From contig OY723312.1 in the NCBI GenBank assembly GCA_963210315.1, positions 1,798,001 to 1,862,000 on the forward strand: DNA of 64,000 nucleotides, given 5' to 3'. Of this stretch, positions 9,230-20,717 are shown in pieces; within the stretch, counting starts at the first letter, position 1, and the number at the start of each line of letters is the position of its first letter. Position numbers and translations under genes: made by a program. This DNA comes from Rhynchopus euleeides (taxonomy: Eukaryota; Euglenozoa; Diplonemea; Diplonemida; Diplonemidae). The notes under the pieces were generated by a model, which saw only the letters and a program-made list of their open reading frames with translations, had not been told where the DNA came from and made no database searches.

Positions 9230-9445
9230 TTGCCCCCCGGGCGGGATCCCGGGCGGGCCCGGCCGGGTTCCGGGAAATTCCGGGATTCCCGGGATTCCCG
9301 GGATTTCCCGGCCGGGAATCCCGGGATCCCGGCCGGGAAATCCCGGGATCCCGGCCGGGAATCCCGGGATTCCCGGCCGGGATCCCGGGATCCCGGCCGG
9401 GAAATCCCGGGATGACCCCGGGGTATCCCGGGGTCATCCCGGGAC
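9230..9445. repeat. GC-rich palindrome array (CCCGGGATCCCGGCCGGG)
   Basis: About 200 bp consist of words such as CCCGGGATCCCGGCCGGGAA in many overlapping copies, each self-complementary. A similar block occurs at 13578-13712, on the other side of the BED/hAT remnant. Open frames on both strands are repeat artefacts. Confidence 0.8.
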
Positions 9446-9697
9446 CCCCCCGGGGTCAGGTGTAGGTGGGTGGTAAGATGACTTGAGAGTTTTGCACATT
9501 GCACATTGCACGCTGCCGTTGCCCCCTTCCCCTTTGCGATCCACCCGATGTCATTAGTTTTTGCTGGACCCGACTATTTCACCTCACATATACCGCACGT
9601 GACTTGGACCCCACAACCCCGCCCCGCCCCCCCCCCCCCCCCACGTAACTGCGCCGCATACACACACCCGGCAGAGAAACCTTCCACAACAGCAAAC

Positions 9698-9899
9698 ATG
9701 CACCGTACTCTTTTGTTACTCCTCATTTTTTTTTCCTTCCTGCTCGTTGGTGATGCAGCACCAGGGCAGAAAGGAGGGAAGAGGGCGAGGGATGATGCGG
9801 ATGACGGCGACAGCGATGGCGACGGCGGCAAGAGCCGCAAGCAACCTCGCCGAGGCAAGGCGGAGGTAGCGGCCCCGGAACCGGACCCCACCACTGACA

Positions 9900-9931
<32 letters not shown>

Positions 9932-11895
9932 ATCGACGACGCCATTGAGGCGGTGCTGAAGGAGGTGAAGCGGAAGAGGCAGCCGCTGATCGATTTGGCC
10001 GTCGCTGAAGGGGTCCTCACAGAGAATGAGAAAGCCCCCCTCATGCCGAAGATCGCCCGCCTGATTGCTCTCGGACGGAAGAAGAAGGAGCTCGCCGCCA
10101 GCGCAGTGGCCTTGCGCACGCCGACGGGGAAGTTGCGCCGCCCGGCAAAGGCCGCCCTCGCCGAGAGCCTCAGCAGCCAAGCTGACCTGACCCCCCCGAA
10201 GCTGCAGCCTGCCCAGTCTTTGTCGACCCGCTTCTCCGAGTTCAAGTGGCTTTCAGTCAAGACGAAAGCGGAGGCCACGACCGACGGGTACAGGTTCGCG
10301 AAGGCCACGGCGAGATGCTGCGACGAGCAGGAGGTGCCCGTGTGTGCTCCGTGCAAGTGGGCGTTTGCACCCGGCGTCGACAGGCACGACCTCACGAGCC
10401 ACGTGGGTACGAAGGGCCACGGTCGCAATGCAACGACCCCAGTCGACGCCTCAACGCCAAACCGTGACGCATCATTACGGTGCGCACCGCGCTGGAGGAA
10501 TCTCTCGCTGCTGTCGGTGTGGGGATTGAACAGGTGAGGGTCGTGCGCAGCGATCGTGGTGGGTCGAACGTGAAGATGTCGCGCGACCTAGCAGGAGAGG
10601 CTCACATCCCGTACGTATCCTGCCTGGCTCACCTGCTGAACAACACCCTTTCCGATGTTCGTCGGATGATGAAGGCCGCCGAGGACCCCCTGCTCGACTT
10701 CTTCCACCTCACGAACTACGTGTTTGGTGACGCGAAAAAGCAGAACAAGTGGCGGGACCACCAAAGAAGTGTGCAGAGCGACCCCCAGACACACACGGCG
10801 GGTGTCCTATTGGCGAAGCTGCGGAAGCAGTCGGCATCGACGACAACGCGGGAACAGGACAAACTTCTGGACAAGATGAAGGGCCTCTGCAAGGCCGCGG
10901 TGACCGAGGCGCACAAGGATGCGATTGCCAACGCAAAGACGTTTGGGGAGCTTTGCAGCTTGATGTCTGCAGCACACGCCGACATGAAGAGCACTCTGCA
11001 GGAGGCGGTGGCCATCAAACGTGCACCCCGGATCTACGACACACGCTTCGTCAGCATGCTCGACTGCGCGGAGCACTTTGAAGAGCGTGTCGCCATGCTG
11101 TACTCGTACATGGCTACCGGGATTGGCAATGCCTACACTCCCCCCACGTTCGAGAAGCTTGCTGTGCTGCTGAAGACCGTCGGTTCTGAGGCGCTTCAGG
11201 ACATGCTGACGGAGTTCGTCCGTGCCGCGGCGCCGGTAAGAGCCGCTTTGTCGCGGTACAGCAACGCGCAGGCACCCGGGACGGTTGGATCGGCGACGAT
11301 CTACGCGGAGGTGGAGGAGCTGATCGACATCCTCCAGAGGGCGAGCACGGGGGATGGACTCGCAGCCCGCGTGTCCAAGACCTTCTACAACGGTCTGCAG
11401 AGCCGGTGGCGCGAATCCTCGGAAACGGGCCGGGGGTTCTACCTCTCTGTGCGCCAGCTGACTCCGGAGGGGTACGAGACCCTGGAGATGCTGGATGACC
11501 TGCTGCCACGCGAAGACCTCGGCAAGCACATCGGCTTCGACGTCACCGCGCCCATGTACCAGGCGTACACTTCGGCAGTGTCGGAGCACGAGGTCGGCTC
11601 AGAGAGGGTATTCTGGAAACGCCAGCTTACCAACGAGACGCTCAAGCCTCTTGCTGAGCGTGTGTTGTTTCTCCTCACCTTGCCCCCTTCCTGCACAGCA
11701 CCTGACAGCGCACTCTCTGTCATGATGCAAGCCATCCCCGTGTGCCGGAGTGCTATGTCCCGCGACTCCCACGCAAAGCTCTCGCTCTTGGCCATCAATC
11801 AAGATGTGCGAGGTGCGTACGGCAAGGAGTGTGGCTTCCGGCGGACATTCCCGTCACTCCGTGTGAATGACGCTGAGAGTGACGATGAGGAGTGA
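9698..11895 (+). pseudogene. BED-finger/hAT transposase, internally deleted
   Basis: The frame from 9698 gives a hydrophobic start (LLLLLIFFSFLLVGDAA), an acidic Asp run, a Lys/Arg-rich region and a BED-type zinc finger (CAPCKWAF then HDLTSHVGTKGH), up to about 10430. A second frame (about 10465-11895) carries SDRGGSNVKMS (second catalytic Asp block), CLAHLLNN, and near the C-terminus LTLPPSC and LLAINQDVRG, as in the hAT dimerisation region. The segment expected between the finger and SDRGGSN, with the first catalytic Asp, is missing, and the frame changes there (10430-10470). The catalytic core is thus incomplete. GC codon use is like that of the host genes. No terminal repeats were found. 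A domesticated protein using an intron at the junction is possible but less likely. Confidence 0.6.
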
Positions 11896-12439
11896 TTTGT
11901 CCGGCACAGTGTGTGCGTCCGTGTGTGTGTATATCGTATTCCTTGCTGTCTGTGTCTGACGTCTTGTTCTGCAGCTGTGAGACGTCGTATGATGCTGATT
12001 GCCCTCCGATGCCATCAGCTGCTTTGGAGTCACGAGGGTATTGTGGCTCCCTTCGGAGGTTGTTGTTGCAGTGCATGTACTGCTTTTGTGTTTGTAGTTT
12101 GCCGGATCAGAAAGTCAGGAGAAGCGAATCGCGCGGCGCCCCAGCCCCAGACCCCAGCCCCTGCCACTTGCCACTTGTGTGCTGCCTTCGTGTGTGCGCC
12201 TGTGCCTCCCTGTTCTGCATTTGGTTGCCCTCGCGGGTATCACGATACAGAGCAGTCCACCCCCTCCCCCCCCCCAAAAATCGTTCGCATCATCTTGGCG
12301 CCCATTCCTTCCACTTTCTGTGGATGTGTTTGGTATTTCCGAACGGAATTTTCCAGCGTCAAGACTGATACCTCGCCGTTTTCGAGTCAGTCACTTCCAC
12401 CGCCGCTGCGATTTGCGTACCGGTAGTTGTGCAGAAATG
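11896..12439. other. no gene seen
   Basis: This is the region downstream of the transposase remnant. It has short pyrimidine-rich tracts (CCACCCCCTCCCCCCCCCC near 12260) and no coding sequence that I can support. Confidence 0.4.
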
Positions 12440-12849
12440 CTAACATTTAATTTGCTCTGTGGAACCTGGACTGCACCTTCTGGGATGTGAGTCTGTAGAT
12501 AGTTGGACAGTTGCAGTACCCATCTGTTAGAAAGCTGAAAGGAACCTTGTCGGGCGATCAAGGACGACTGAGGGTTCAGTTTGAGTTTAATGTGGTCCAA
12601 GGGTACAACAGACATCACTGCTTGCAGATCCCTCTTGCTTGTCCCTCTGGTAACTTCCAACGGCTCAAACTCCTCGACTTCCTTGGGTGGGCATTTGCCA
12701 TACCTGACGTAAAACAGTGATGCTTCGTGCTAGTGGTGAACCTGACGTTAGTAAAGGAAGGGTGCTGCGGCTGTCCACGAGGGGCTCTGATGCCTCCTCA
12801 CGGTGCCTGGTTGGTCGGTTCAGGTGAAACAGAGCAAATTTAGTGTTAG
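12440..12849. mobile_element. candidate 410 bp MITE with 21 bp inverted repeats
   Basis: CTAACATTTAATTTGCTCTG at the left and CAGAGCAAATTTAGTGTTAG at the right are inverted repeats of 21 bp with two mismatches. There is no clear target duplication and no transposase. The call rests only on the inverted ends. Confidence 0.4.
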
Positions 12850-13577
12850 GGGGATGCCTCTGGTCAAGGCCTTTTCACAAAAATTGACCCACGGCGCCGA
12901 GTTGGGCCGTTGGTTCCTGGTTGTAGCTCGGTCTACGCCAGGTTCCACACCCCGTCATCGCAAAACGTACGCATACACAGAGGCAAAACACAACAGCCTC
13001 TGTGGTACGGGAGCATGGCGGGAGGAAATTTTGCCTTTTGGTCAAATAGGCACCCTTTTGTAATCACTTGACCCGCAGGGTGGCTGAGTCTTATCAGACA
13101 GGCCGACCTACATGTTGATCAGTGGAACCACACAACCTGTTCAACCTGCCCCCGGGGTGGCTGAGTCCACCCCTGCCGTAGCGTAAGATAAGCCTACGTC
13201 GACCCTCGTCGTCCTCTTCGTCGTCCTAGGACTGTGGAGTTCAGCAACCAGGAGGATGCGGAACTGCTGTGAGCTGCACACTCTCTTGACACACCTGCAC
13301 GTATCTGCGTTACACTCGTGGTAACCCCGAACCCTGTATTTATACAGGAGACTTCCATCTGGGACAGTTTCTGTTCCAGATGAGCTTTGACAGTGGTAGC
13401 CATCTTTGCTATGGAGCCATCGTCATTGCTATCGTCGTCACTCGGACCCATGAGCAGTGGATACAATTGGTGTGGAAGGAGAGGGTGCGGTTCTGGATCA
13501 GCAGGTCTGAATCTGAAACTGGGGACTGAAAGCCATAGGTCTGAGATGACCTCGGTCCAAGCGACCTGAGACTGAGA
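12850..13577. other. no gene seen
   Basis: The sequence has mixed composition. The words GGGTGGCTGAGTC occur twice (13078 and 13155). Short open frames on both strands have no recognisable motif. Confidence 0.4.
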
Positions 13578-13712
13578 ACCCCCGGGATTCCCGGCCGGAC
13601 CCCGGCCGGACCCGGCCGGGATTTCCCCGGGATCCCGGCCGGGATTTCAAAATCCCGGTCCCGGGCCCGGAATTTCCGGGCCCGGCCGGGGTTTCCCGGG
13701 ATCCTGCCGGGG
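13578..13712. repeat. GC-rich palindrome array, second block
   Basis: The same CCCGGGATCCCGGCCGGGAT-type words as at 9230-9445, here in a shorter run. Confidence 0.75.
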
Positions 13713-13789
13713 GGCAAACCGTGAAAGAAGATCTGCCTGTCACACTTCTGATTCACACACGCGGTTTTTTGCGTCGGTCGGGAGCAGTC

Positions 13790-13855
13790 CGCCCCCCCCC
13801 CCCCCCCCCCCCCCCCCACCCCTTCAAATTCGATTTCACGACCCCCCCCCCCCCC
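13790..13855. repeat. two long poly-C runs
   Basis: Runs of about 25 and 15 C are separated by about 25 bp, directly left of the long-TIR element. Such runs are prone to slippage and assembly error. Confidence 0.8.
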
Positions 13856-14129
13856 CGAAACAACCACGGTGCACTAGTTTGGTAGTTACGAGTGACCTCA
13901 ACTAGTGGAGTCGACAACCTCAAACTCGACAACTGCCAGTTGTCGACTCGACAACTGGCACTTGTCGAGTCGACAACTGGCAGTTGTCGACTCGACAACT
14001 CTATACACTGTACTGCAGGAAGAACGCCCAAATATGAAGGGAAAAACGCACAGTTGGGTGTGTGCTTGGGATATGAGGTGTGGTGGCATATCAGCGCTGG
14101 ACTTTGTTGCGAATTTCCTTGTCCCCTTC

Positions 14130-15237
14130 TCAAGGATGGTCAGTCTTCATGTGGAGATCGCGTTCACGGACACTACGGAAGGTCTCAAAGCAAAGTAAGC
14201 AACGTTTTGTTGTGAGAGAGCGGGGGTGGTGGGCCAGGTAGTGCTGGCTTTGTCCCTTCAATCTTATTGTTGTGTGACATATTTTGCATTCGATTGTGCA
14301 TGACGAGCAAGGGACATTGCTCCCTGGTCTGTGCTTTGCATCGTAGTGTGCAAACAGAGACGTTTTCTTTGCTGAGGAGTAGTCACAAATAATGCATCGA
14401 AATTCATGAACCTCCTCCGGGAGAGACTGGGTTTCTTCTTGAGTAGGGGTGGGAGGCACACCCCAAGGTTCCTTGCCACACACACACACGTTCAGTATGG
14501 TTTTCGGTGGTTTTTTCGGATCAATCCAAAAGACACACCCGCTCTGACCTCTCTCTTTGACGTGGTCCGCCAGCCCAGCAGACTCAAGTCTTCGGTAGAG
14601 AGATCCTGTTGCCTTTTCCCAGCTGCCCGCAACAACACATGAACACACATTGAATGCCCCAACGGCGGTCATTAACTTCGGAGTATGTCCTGAACCCCCC
14701 CAAAGCCCATTCTCGCCCCAACTTTGAAGTTGTTGGATCTCGAAAAGAATGAGGTCGCGCTCCATAGTCCTTTCCGAGGCACAGGCTGAGTAGATCTTGC
14801 TTCGACCGTTGCCAGCTTCCAAAGCTTAGAGCAATACCTGCAGCTAAGCGGATCCTGGCTGTGAGGTCCCTGCTGCCCGGGTTATAGCCATCAGCAGTCA
14901 GGACAACACGAGGGTGTTCCATGTCGATGCGATGCAGGTGTGTTTCGACAATGTGCTCGAGAGTTTTGAGCAAACTACCCCTCCTTGCCTCGACCACTCT
15001 CTGGAGGTGCTCTTCATGCTTCCTCACCGTCGCCGGGGAGAGCCCGTGCCTCTCAGGCGCCTTCCCGTGCTCCCGAAACGTCTCTCGAATGCATTTCGAG
15101 ATTTCACCGCACTTCCGGATGGACGTCCCTGCCACAAATCGTGACCTGCGAATACCCTCAGCCATCAAGGACATTTCATCTTGCATTGTCTCTTCGGAAC
15201 CATTCCCACCCGGCTCTCCTGTGGTGTGTGTGTGCAT
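14130..15237 (-). CDS. Cys/His zinc-finger protein of the long-TIR element (two frames)
   Basis: Two overlapping minus-strand frames, 15237-14584 and 14822-14130, appear to be successive parts of one gene. They meet near 14830, where an intron or frameshift is needed. The first part is helical and basic (ATVRKHEEHLQRVVEARRG) with a conserved-looking VVLTADGYNPGSRDLTARIR. The second part ends in C2H2-like fingers: CIICDYSS with HYDAKH, CKICHTT with HYLAHH, and CLLCFETF with HMKTDH. The reading stops at the inner edge of the left inverted repeat. I do not recognise the family. A DNA-binding role in the element's own mobility is an inference from the fingers and the position. Confidence 0.5.
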
Positions 15238-15390
15238 CCCAACAAAAAAGGCTATGCCTGAGGAACCGGCGGGGGGAGGATGACGTCAAGAGTGATAACC
15301 AAAAAAGGGAAAGTGTCACTGCGATCGTTCTGCACCTTTTCTTCCGTTTGCTTTCATATACGTTGACGCTTCCACACTCACACTGGATCA

Positions 15391-16412
15391 TCAAATGTCA
15401 TCCACATCCACCTGCGTTGGGCCTGAGTTAGATTGGCTTGGGCTAGGTGGGGGGGCAGTCTCACTTGCCTCATCGTCCAGTTCCTCTTCTTCATCTTCGT
15501 CGCCATCCAGCAAGTCTGTAAACTTGCCGGTGTCAGTCGTTGCCTGTATCGACTGTTCGCCGCCAGAATCCACCAGCAGCTGCCTCACAACGACGATCCC
15601 CTCACGGTCCTTGACCTGCGCAGCGTGACCCGGGTCCAGCAGGTACTTGGAGGGGATGTGCAGGTCCACCTCGTACTCCTTCGCCTCCAAGTCCTGCGTT
15701 GCGCGCAGCCTCCGCAGGGTGAGGCGCAGAATGTGCCCATTCTGGGTCACCTTCTGTACCGTCGACAGCCCAGATTCCACGATGAACTCGTAGAATCCCC
15801 CGACGGTTCTTGGAGCAAAGGTGTTGGCTGCTCCCTGCAACGACGACACGTCTCTCTTCCTTCCTGAGTATTGAGGAAAGATCTTGTCTGCCTTCGAGGA
15901 TGCCTTCGTCTTCTGGGGGGCAGCCAGCTTCACCTCTGCGGCGTAGAGCCGGGACATCTTTACGCCCGAGGTGAGGGCGGCGTGCGGGTGCAGCTTCTGC
16001 ATCTGCTCCAGTTTCGCCTTGGACTTGGCGGAGGCTGATGGAGATGGTGTGATCCTCACACCAATGAACTCCGTATCCGTCCCCCCCTTGGTGCGGATGG
16101 AGTACCTCTCCAGCTGCGCCTCCTTCGCCGACTTCTCCGACACCGTCCCCCCCTGGTACTCCTTGTACCTGGCCCCCATCGCCGCGCTCACGGTCCCGTC
16201 GTTGCCCTTTATGGGCTTGCCCGTGATCTTCCCGATCAGTGCCTTCAGGGCTGTGTTCGACAGCCGCCCCCCCTCCTCCGGCTCGACGTAGTATTCAACA
16301 AAAAGTTGAATAAAGCCCGGCTGAGTGGCGGGCTGCTTCGTCGGGGGGGCCGAGCTCGGGGCGGTTTCCTCCGTTCTGCTTCTCTTCGCCGTGGTTTTGG
16401 CAGAGGCAGGCA
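15391..16412 (-). CDS. unknown protein with acidic tail, second gene of the long-TIR element
   Basis: The frame starts at ATG 16412 (MPASAKTTAKRSRTEE) and runs 340 codons without an intron. The same frame stays open upstream into the inverted repeat, but that part reads repeat sequence and is excluded. The N-terminus is basic and Ser/Pro/Thr-rich, like a nuclear localisation region. The middle contains GFIQLFVEYYVEPEEGG and GGFYEFIVESGLSTVQKV. The C-terminus is strongly acidic (DLLDGDEDEEEELDDE). No catalytic motif was found and the family is not recognised. Its place inside the TIRs marks it as element-borne. Confidence 0.55.
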
Positions 16413-16992
16413 TGATTGATAGCTGTGTGTGTGTGTGTCTGTTGGCGTGTGTGTATCTATTCAACAATGGAGGTAATCTGGTCAGGGCTTGCAAGACCCT
16501 GGTGATGTGGGTTGTGGGAGGGAGAAACGGCACAAGGAAATTCGCAACAAAGTCCAGCGCTGATATGCCACCACACCTCATATCCCAAGCACACACCCAA
16601 CTGTGCGTTTTCCCCTTCATACTTGGGCGTTCTTCCTGCAGTACAGTGTATAGAGTTGTCGAGTCGACAAGTGCCAGTTGTCGACTCGACAAGTGCCAGT
16701 TGTCGAGTCGACAACTGGCACTTGTCGTCAACAACCCAGTCAGTTGTCGAGGTTTCAGTTGTCGACTCCACTAGTGGTTGCCAACACTAGCGCACCGTGA
16801 CCCTCGTTTACCTTTTCCATCTCAAAGGCCAATCTCGACTAAATGGCCAATTTCACGCAACACCGCACAATATCTCCAGGAAGTTTCTGGTCTGGCTGAC
16901 ACCGGGGGGGGGGGGGCTTCGAGGACCAAAAAATCACTCTGCGGGCCAAGCCGAAGACTTGTCTGGGGACTTTCGGTGTCCCCAATTTTTCA

Positions 16993-19900
16993 AATTTTGA
17001 AAAATACACTCACTTTGCTAAACTGGACCCAACTCCCCACACTCTTTTTTTAGCGAAAAACAGCAAATTTCGGCCGATTTTTTCTCATTTTTTCTCATTT
17101 TTTTTGCCCAAACAAGCTTGCTTGTCACAGCGAAAGAGTCAGTGGGAGCGTACCCGCGCGCAGTGTGTTTTGAGTGAGCAACACAAAACCACTTTTATCA
17201 CAGCAACGCCCTTCACAGGGGCCACAACACACTGCCGCTCGTGCGCACAAACAAAAAATACCGCTCGTGCGCTTGCCTGCGGCCAGGTCGGTCTTGTTGC
17301 CAGAGACCGTTCCGCTGGTCGCCTCCGTCCGGACTGATTGGTTCCGACCCGACCGGCTAGTGTGTGTTCCCCGGCCGCCACCGACTTCCCCTCCGGTGTG
17401 GGTCACTGTCGACGGCTGCGGGTGACCTGCCTCGCCGAGGGCCTCGCCTGCCCCTCCCTTGGGGGTCGATCAAGGCCAGCTTCGGCTTGGCTGAGTGTGT
17501 CGGCGCACCTGTCCCTGCTCTGAGTATGGGAGTGGGAATCAGTGCCCGCCGCCTCCTCCACTGGCGACCCTCCTCCATCATGGAAGGTCCTACCTGCCCC
17601 GATCATCCCCTATCCTGTGCCTTCCCTAAACACCAAGACCCCCGCCGCAAAAAATATCGAGGAGCGGCTGCTCGCCGCGTTGATATCCGTTCCCTCCGGG
17701 AGGAACGAAAAGGGCGGGCCGCCGTCATGCCCCTGATACCTCTTCCGGCTGAGGCTGCTTCCCCCAAGACCACCACGAAGTGGCTCCATACCCCCTTCTG
17801 GGCAGTCGTTGTCCCCTCAAGACCACGAAGAAGTGGCATCATATCCCCCTCCCGGGCAGTAGTTGCCCTCCTCACAGCTGAGGCTGCTTCCCCAAGATCA
17901 CGAGGGAGTGGTTTTCTCACCCCCCTCCCGGGCAGTCGATGTTCTGTCAACAGATGAGTCTGGTTTCCCGGAGCCACGTGAAGTTGGTTTTTACCTCTTT
18001 CCCGGGAAGAGTTGCAACTGGTGTCAGCGACATCTACCTGGAAGCGCCACGACACAGTCCAGTTCACCCAAGCATTACGTTGATTTCCACCAGGCACACC
18101 GTCACGTACCCCACCGCTTCTCGGTTCATGCCTTATGACACGTGCGACAGGCTCAGTCACACGGATGCACTTCTCAACGTCTTCTCGTCTGCGATGTACC
18201 ACGCTGATATCTACAAGCCGCCTCTAACATCAAGCTCGTCAATGGGCCACTGCGGGCCGCAGTCTCCCAGATTTCTTCAAATTCTTCGAAAGAGGGGGAG
18301 TCGCGCTTCTTCAACTTTGTCGACCCCGAAGGGAGTGCCAAGACGGAGGGGCGTTTCGAGACTAAGCCCGGGCTGAGGCTGTTTCCCCAGGGCCAGAAAG
18401 CCGCTTCCCTGGGCCCTCAGCCCGGACAGCCGATGTCCTACCTGGACCAAGGGGCCCTTCCCGACCTTGCAGGTTCCGCAGGTATTAACACACTCCTAAA
18501 CCCTGTTATCAACACGAAGCAGGAACGGGTACCCCCTCCCCACACCCGCACAAGAACCCCGGGCAGCAGCTGTCCTTGACCCAGTCACTCACCCCCAGGA
18601 CCACGAGGAAATGGTCTTTCCCCCCTCTATATAATCGGGTGGATCCCAGACCCCTTGCTCAACTACAGCCGCGTCTCGCGGAGGGGACGATTCCATTACC
18701 TTAAACCGGCAGCCGATGCCCAGCACAAGAACCCCGGGCCGGAAGAGCCCTCCCTTCCCCCCAGCACAGCCTCAGTCCCACCCACGCCGCCAGCACGGGG
18801 TCCCCCCAGCGGCTTAGCCTGCAAATTGAGGGTCACATCGATCGGTTTTTCCGCACCCCCGAAGCAGGTGGTGCCCCATCCCTCCCTTACAGCAGCCGAG
18901 GCCTTTTCCCGGGGTGCAAGAGCCTCCCCACCTCGGGCAGTTGCGGCTGCCTACAAGTGAGCACGATATCCCACGAGCACCAGGAAGAGGCTAACTCTTC
19001 TCCCCCGGCAGTCGCTGCCCACTCTACAGGCTGTCTCACAAGGAACACCAGGGAGAGGCCCCCTTCCCCCCCTCTCCCCCGGGCAGTGGTTGGCCTCCCA
19101 GCAGTTGAAGCTGTACCCCCAAACCACGAAGGGGTGGTCCCCCCACACCAATCAGTCCACAGTTCCCCCCAATCCGCCCACACAGGCAACACCACAGCAC
19201 AGGCCGAGCATAGCATTGGATCTCAGACACGACCTGCATAACAGGTAAAAGGGGATCCTCCTGGTGATTCTGTCTGCTCCGATTTCAACGCCCCTCCTAT
19301 CAGGCGGAACCGAGTCCCCCCACATGGCAGCTGCACTGGCTTCTCGTGGGTCGGTTTCATCACTTTTACCCCGGCAGCAGAGGCCTATCACAAAGATCTC
19401 GGGCCAGAAGAGCCCTCCCTCCCCTCCCGCACAGTCTCAGCCCCACGCAACACCACGGGACCCTCCCAGCAGCTGAGCCTGCAGATCAAGGATCGCACAC
19501 ATTCCCCCCCCCTCCCTTCCCGAGGCAGGTGGCGTATCTTCCCCTCATCTGAGGCTGTTTCACAGAGGAGCTCAGAGAAAACCAGTCCCTCCTCTCCGGC
19601 AGCCGATGCCATTGCCTCAGCCAGGAGGCCCCCCCCCGCCCGAGACCAGGATGATGAAACCCCCAGCTTCCCAGACTTCGCGAGTGATCCCATCACAGCT
19701 GAAGCCGTTTCCCCTAGAACTCTTCTTATCTCCCTCAACCAGGCCACCCCCCTCCAGCAGTTCACCACAGGTTTGCAGGCTCGTCTGCTCAGTTCCCGCT
19801 GCACCTCCATCTACATCTCAGCCGCATCTGGGGCCCGACATTCTTCCCCACGCAGATCTTGGCACACCGGGGCCTGCCTCTTCCGGCTGAACGGCGTCCC

Positions 19901-20091
19901 AAAGAGCTCAAACAAATTTCGCCCAAAGAGCTCAGAATCCGCACCGGACAATTGTGGAAAGAGACGCGTCATTCGGGGAATTTTGAAAAATACACTCACT
20001 TTGCTAAACTGGACCCAACTCCCCACACTCTTTTTTTAGCGAAAAACAGCAAATTTCGGCCGATTTTTTCTCATTTTTTCTCATTTTTTTT
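16993..20091. mobile_element. 3 kb block between identical 113 bp direct repeats
   Basis: The segments 16993-17105 and 19979-20091 appear identical. They contain GAAAAATACACTCACTTTGC, TAAACTGGACCCAACTCCCC and CAAATTTCGGCCGATTTTTT, and lie in the same orientation. The 2.87 kb between them has no recognisable enzyme and is mostly a degenerate tandem repeat. A non-autonomous terminal-repeat element or a segmental duplication would both give this picture. No target duplication was found. Identity of the repeats suggests a young event or gene conversion. Confidence 0.5.
17740..19900. repeat. degenerate ~70 bp minisatellite
   Basis: The words GGGCAGT, GCTGAGGCTG, TTTCCCC, a CACGAGG/CACGAAG word, AGTGGT and CCCCTCCCGG recur in this order from about 17740 to 19900, with strong divergence between units and some half units. 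The 197-codon plus-strand frame at 17364-17957 overlaps it and is not counted as a gene. Confidence 0.6.
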
Positions 20092-20112
20092 CACCGACTT
20101 TTCCATACCCCC

Positions 20113-20190
20113 ATTTACATGTATTTTACATGTATAATACTTGTCATGCAAGTATTATACATGTAAAATACTTGCATGACAAGTAAAATA
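20113..20190. repeat. TACATGTA palindromic AT-rich repeat
   Basis: Repeated TACATGTATAATACTTG and CATGCAAGTATTATACATG words form the left flank of the first MITE. Confidence 0.7.
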
Positions 20191-20535
20191 CCGTATACGT
20201 AAATATTATGGAACGTAAATATTATGGAACGGGCCCATTTTTGGCCGGTCCGTTCCATAATATTTACGTTCCAAAATATTTACAGGGCCAGTTCGGGACT
20301 CGGTGGTGAGGACGGCTTGCGTCAGGAATCGCGCGAAAAGTGCACGAGTAGGTCCCGTCAGGGACTCTGTACGCCGTCCGATCACCTGGTCCAAGTCCCC
20401 GAGTCGCAGAAAGCCCTGTAAATATTATGGAACGAAAAAAATCTGGAACGCCAACCCACCAGCGTTCCAAAATATTTACGTTCCATAATATTTACGTTCC
20501 ATAATATTTACGTTCCAAAATATTTACGTATACGG
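20191..20535. mobile_element. MITE with iteron-type inverted ends, copy 1
   Basis: The ends are CCGTATACGTAAATATTATG and its complement, flanked by TA on each side. Each end contains repeated TTCCATAATATTTACG-type units (16 bp). The GC-rich core starts ACAGGGCCAGTTCGGGACTC. The total length is 345 bp, 16 bp longer than copy 2, by one extra iteron at the right end. No protein is encoded. It sits inside the TACATGTA repeat. Confidence 0.85.
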
Positions 20536-20717
20536 TACATGTATAATACTTGCATGACAAGTAAAATACTTGCATGCAAGTAAAATACATGTATTTTACT
20601 TACATGCAAGTATTTTACTTGTCATGCAAGTATTTTACATGTATAATACTTGCATGACAAGTATTATACATGTAAAATACATGTAAATGCCTGAAATATA
20701 CATGTAAAATACATGTA
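20536..20717. repeat. TACATGTA palindromic AT-rich repeat between the MITEs
   Basis: Dense ACTTGCATG, CATGCAAGT, TACATGTA and GCCTGAAATATACATG words. Confidence 0.7.

Larger units (their letters stand above)
13865..16799. mobile_element. 2.9 kb element with ~270 bp terminal inverted repeats
   Basis: The left arm (13865 to about 14130) and right arm (about 16525-16799) are inverted copies. Both begin CACGGTGC, contain ACTAGTGGAGTCGACAAC, then several alternating copies of AGTTGTCGACTCGACAACTG, then CTGTACTGCAGGAAGAACGC and ATATGAGGTGTGGTGGCATA. The inner SalI-like GTCGAC palindromes vary in number between the arms. Two minus-strand gene-like regions fill the interior. No target duplication is obvious and no known transposase was recognised, so the class is unresolved. 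The first seven bases CACGGTG match those of the 3943-6985 element. Confidence 0.75.

Noticed and set aside
9574-10428. 284-codon minus-strand gene
   Set aside because: It is antisense to the BED-finger frame, with a poly-Ser run caused by the Asp codon repeat.
17364-17957. 197-codon plus-strand gene
   Set aside because: It overlaps a decayed minisatellite and its translation simply follows the repeat.
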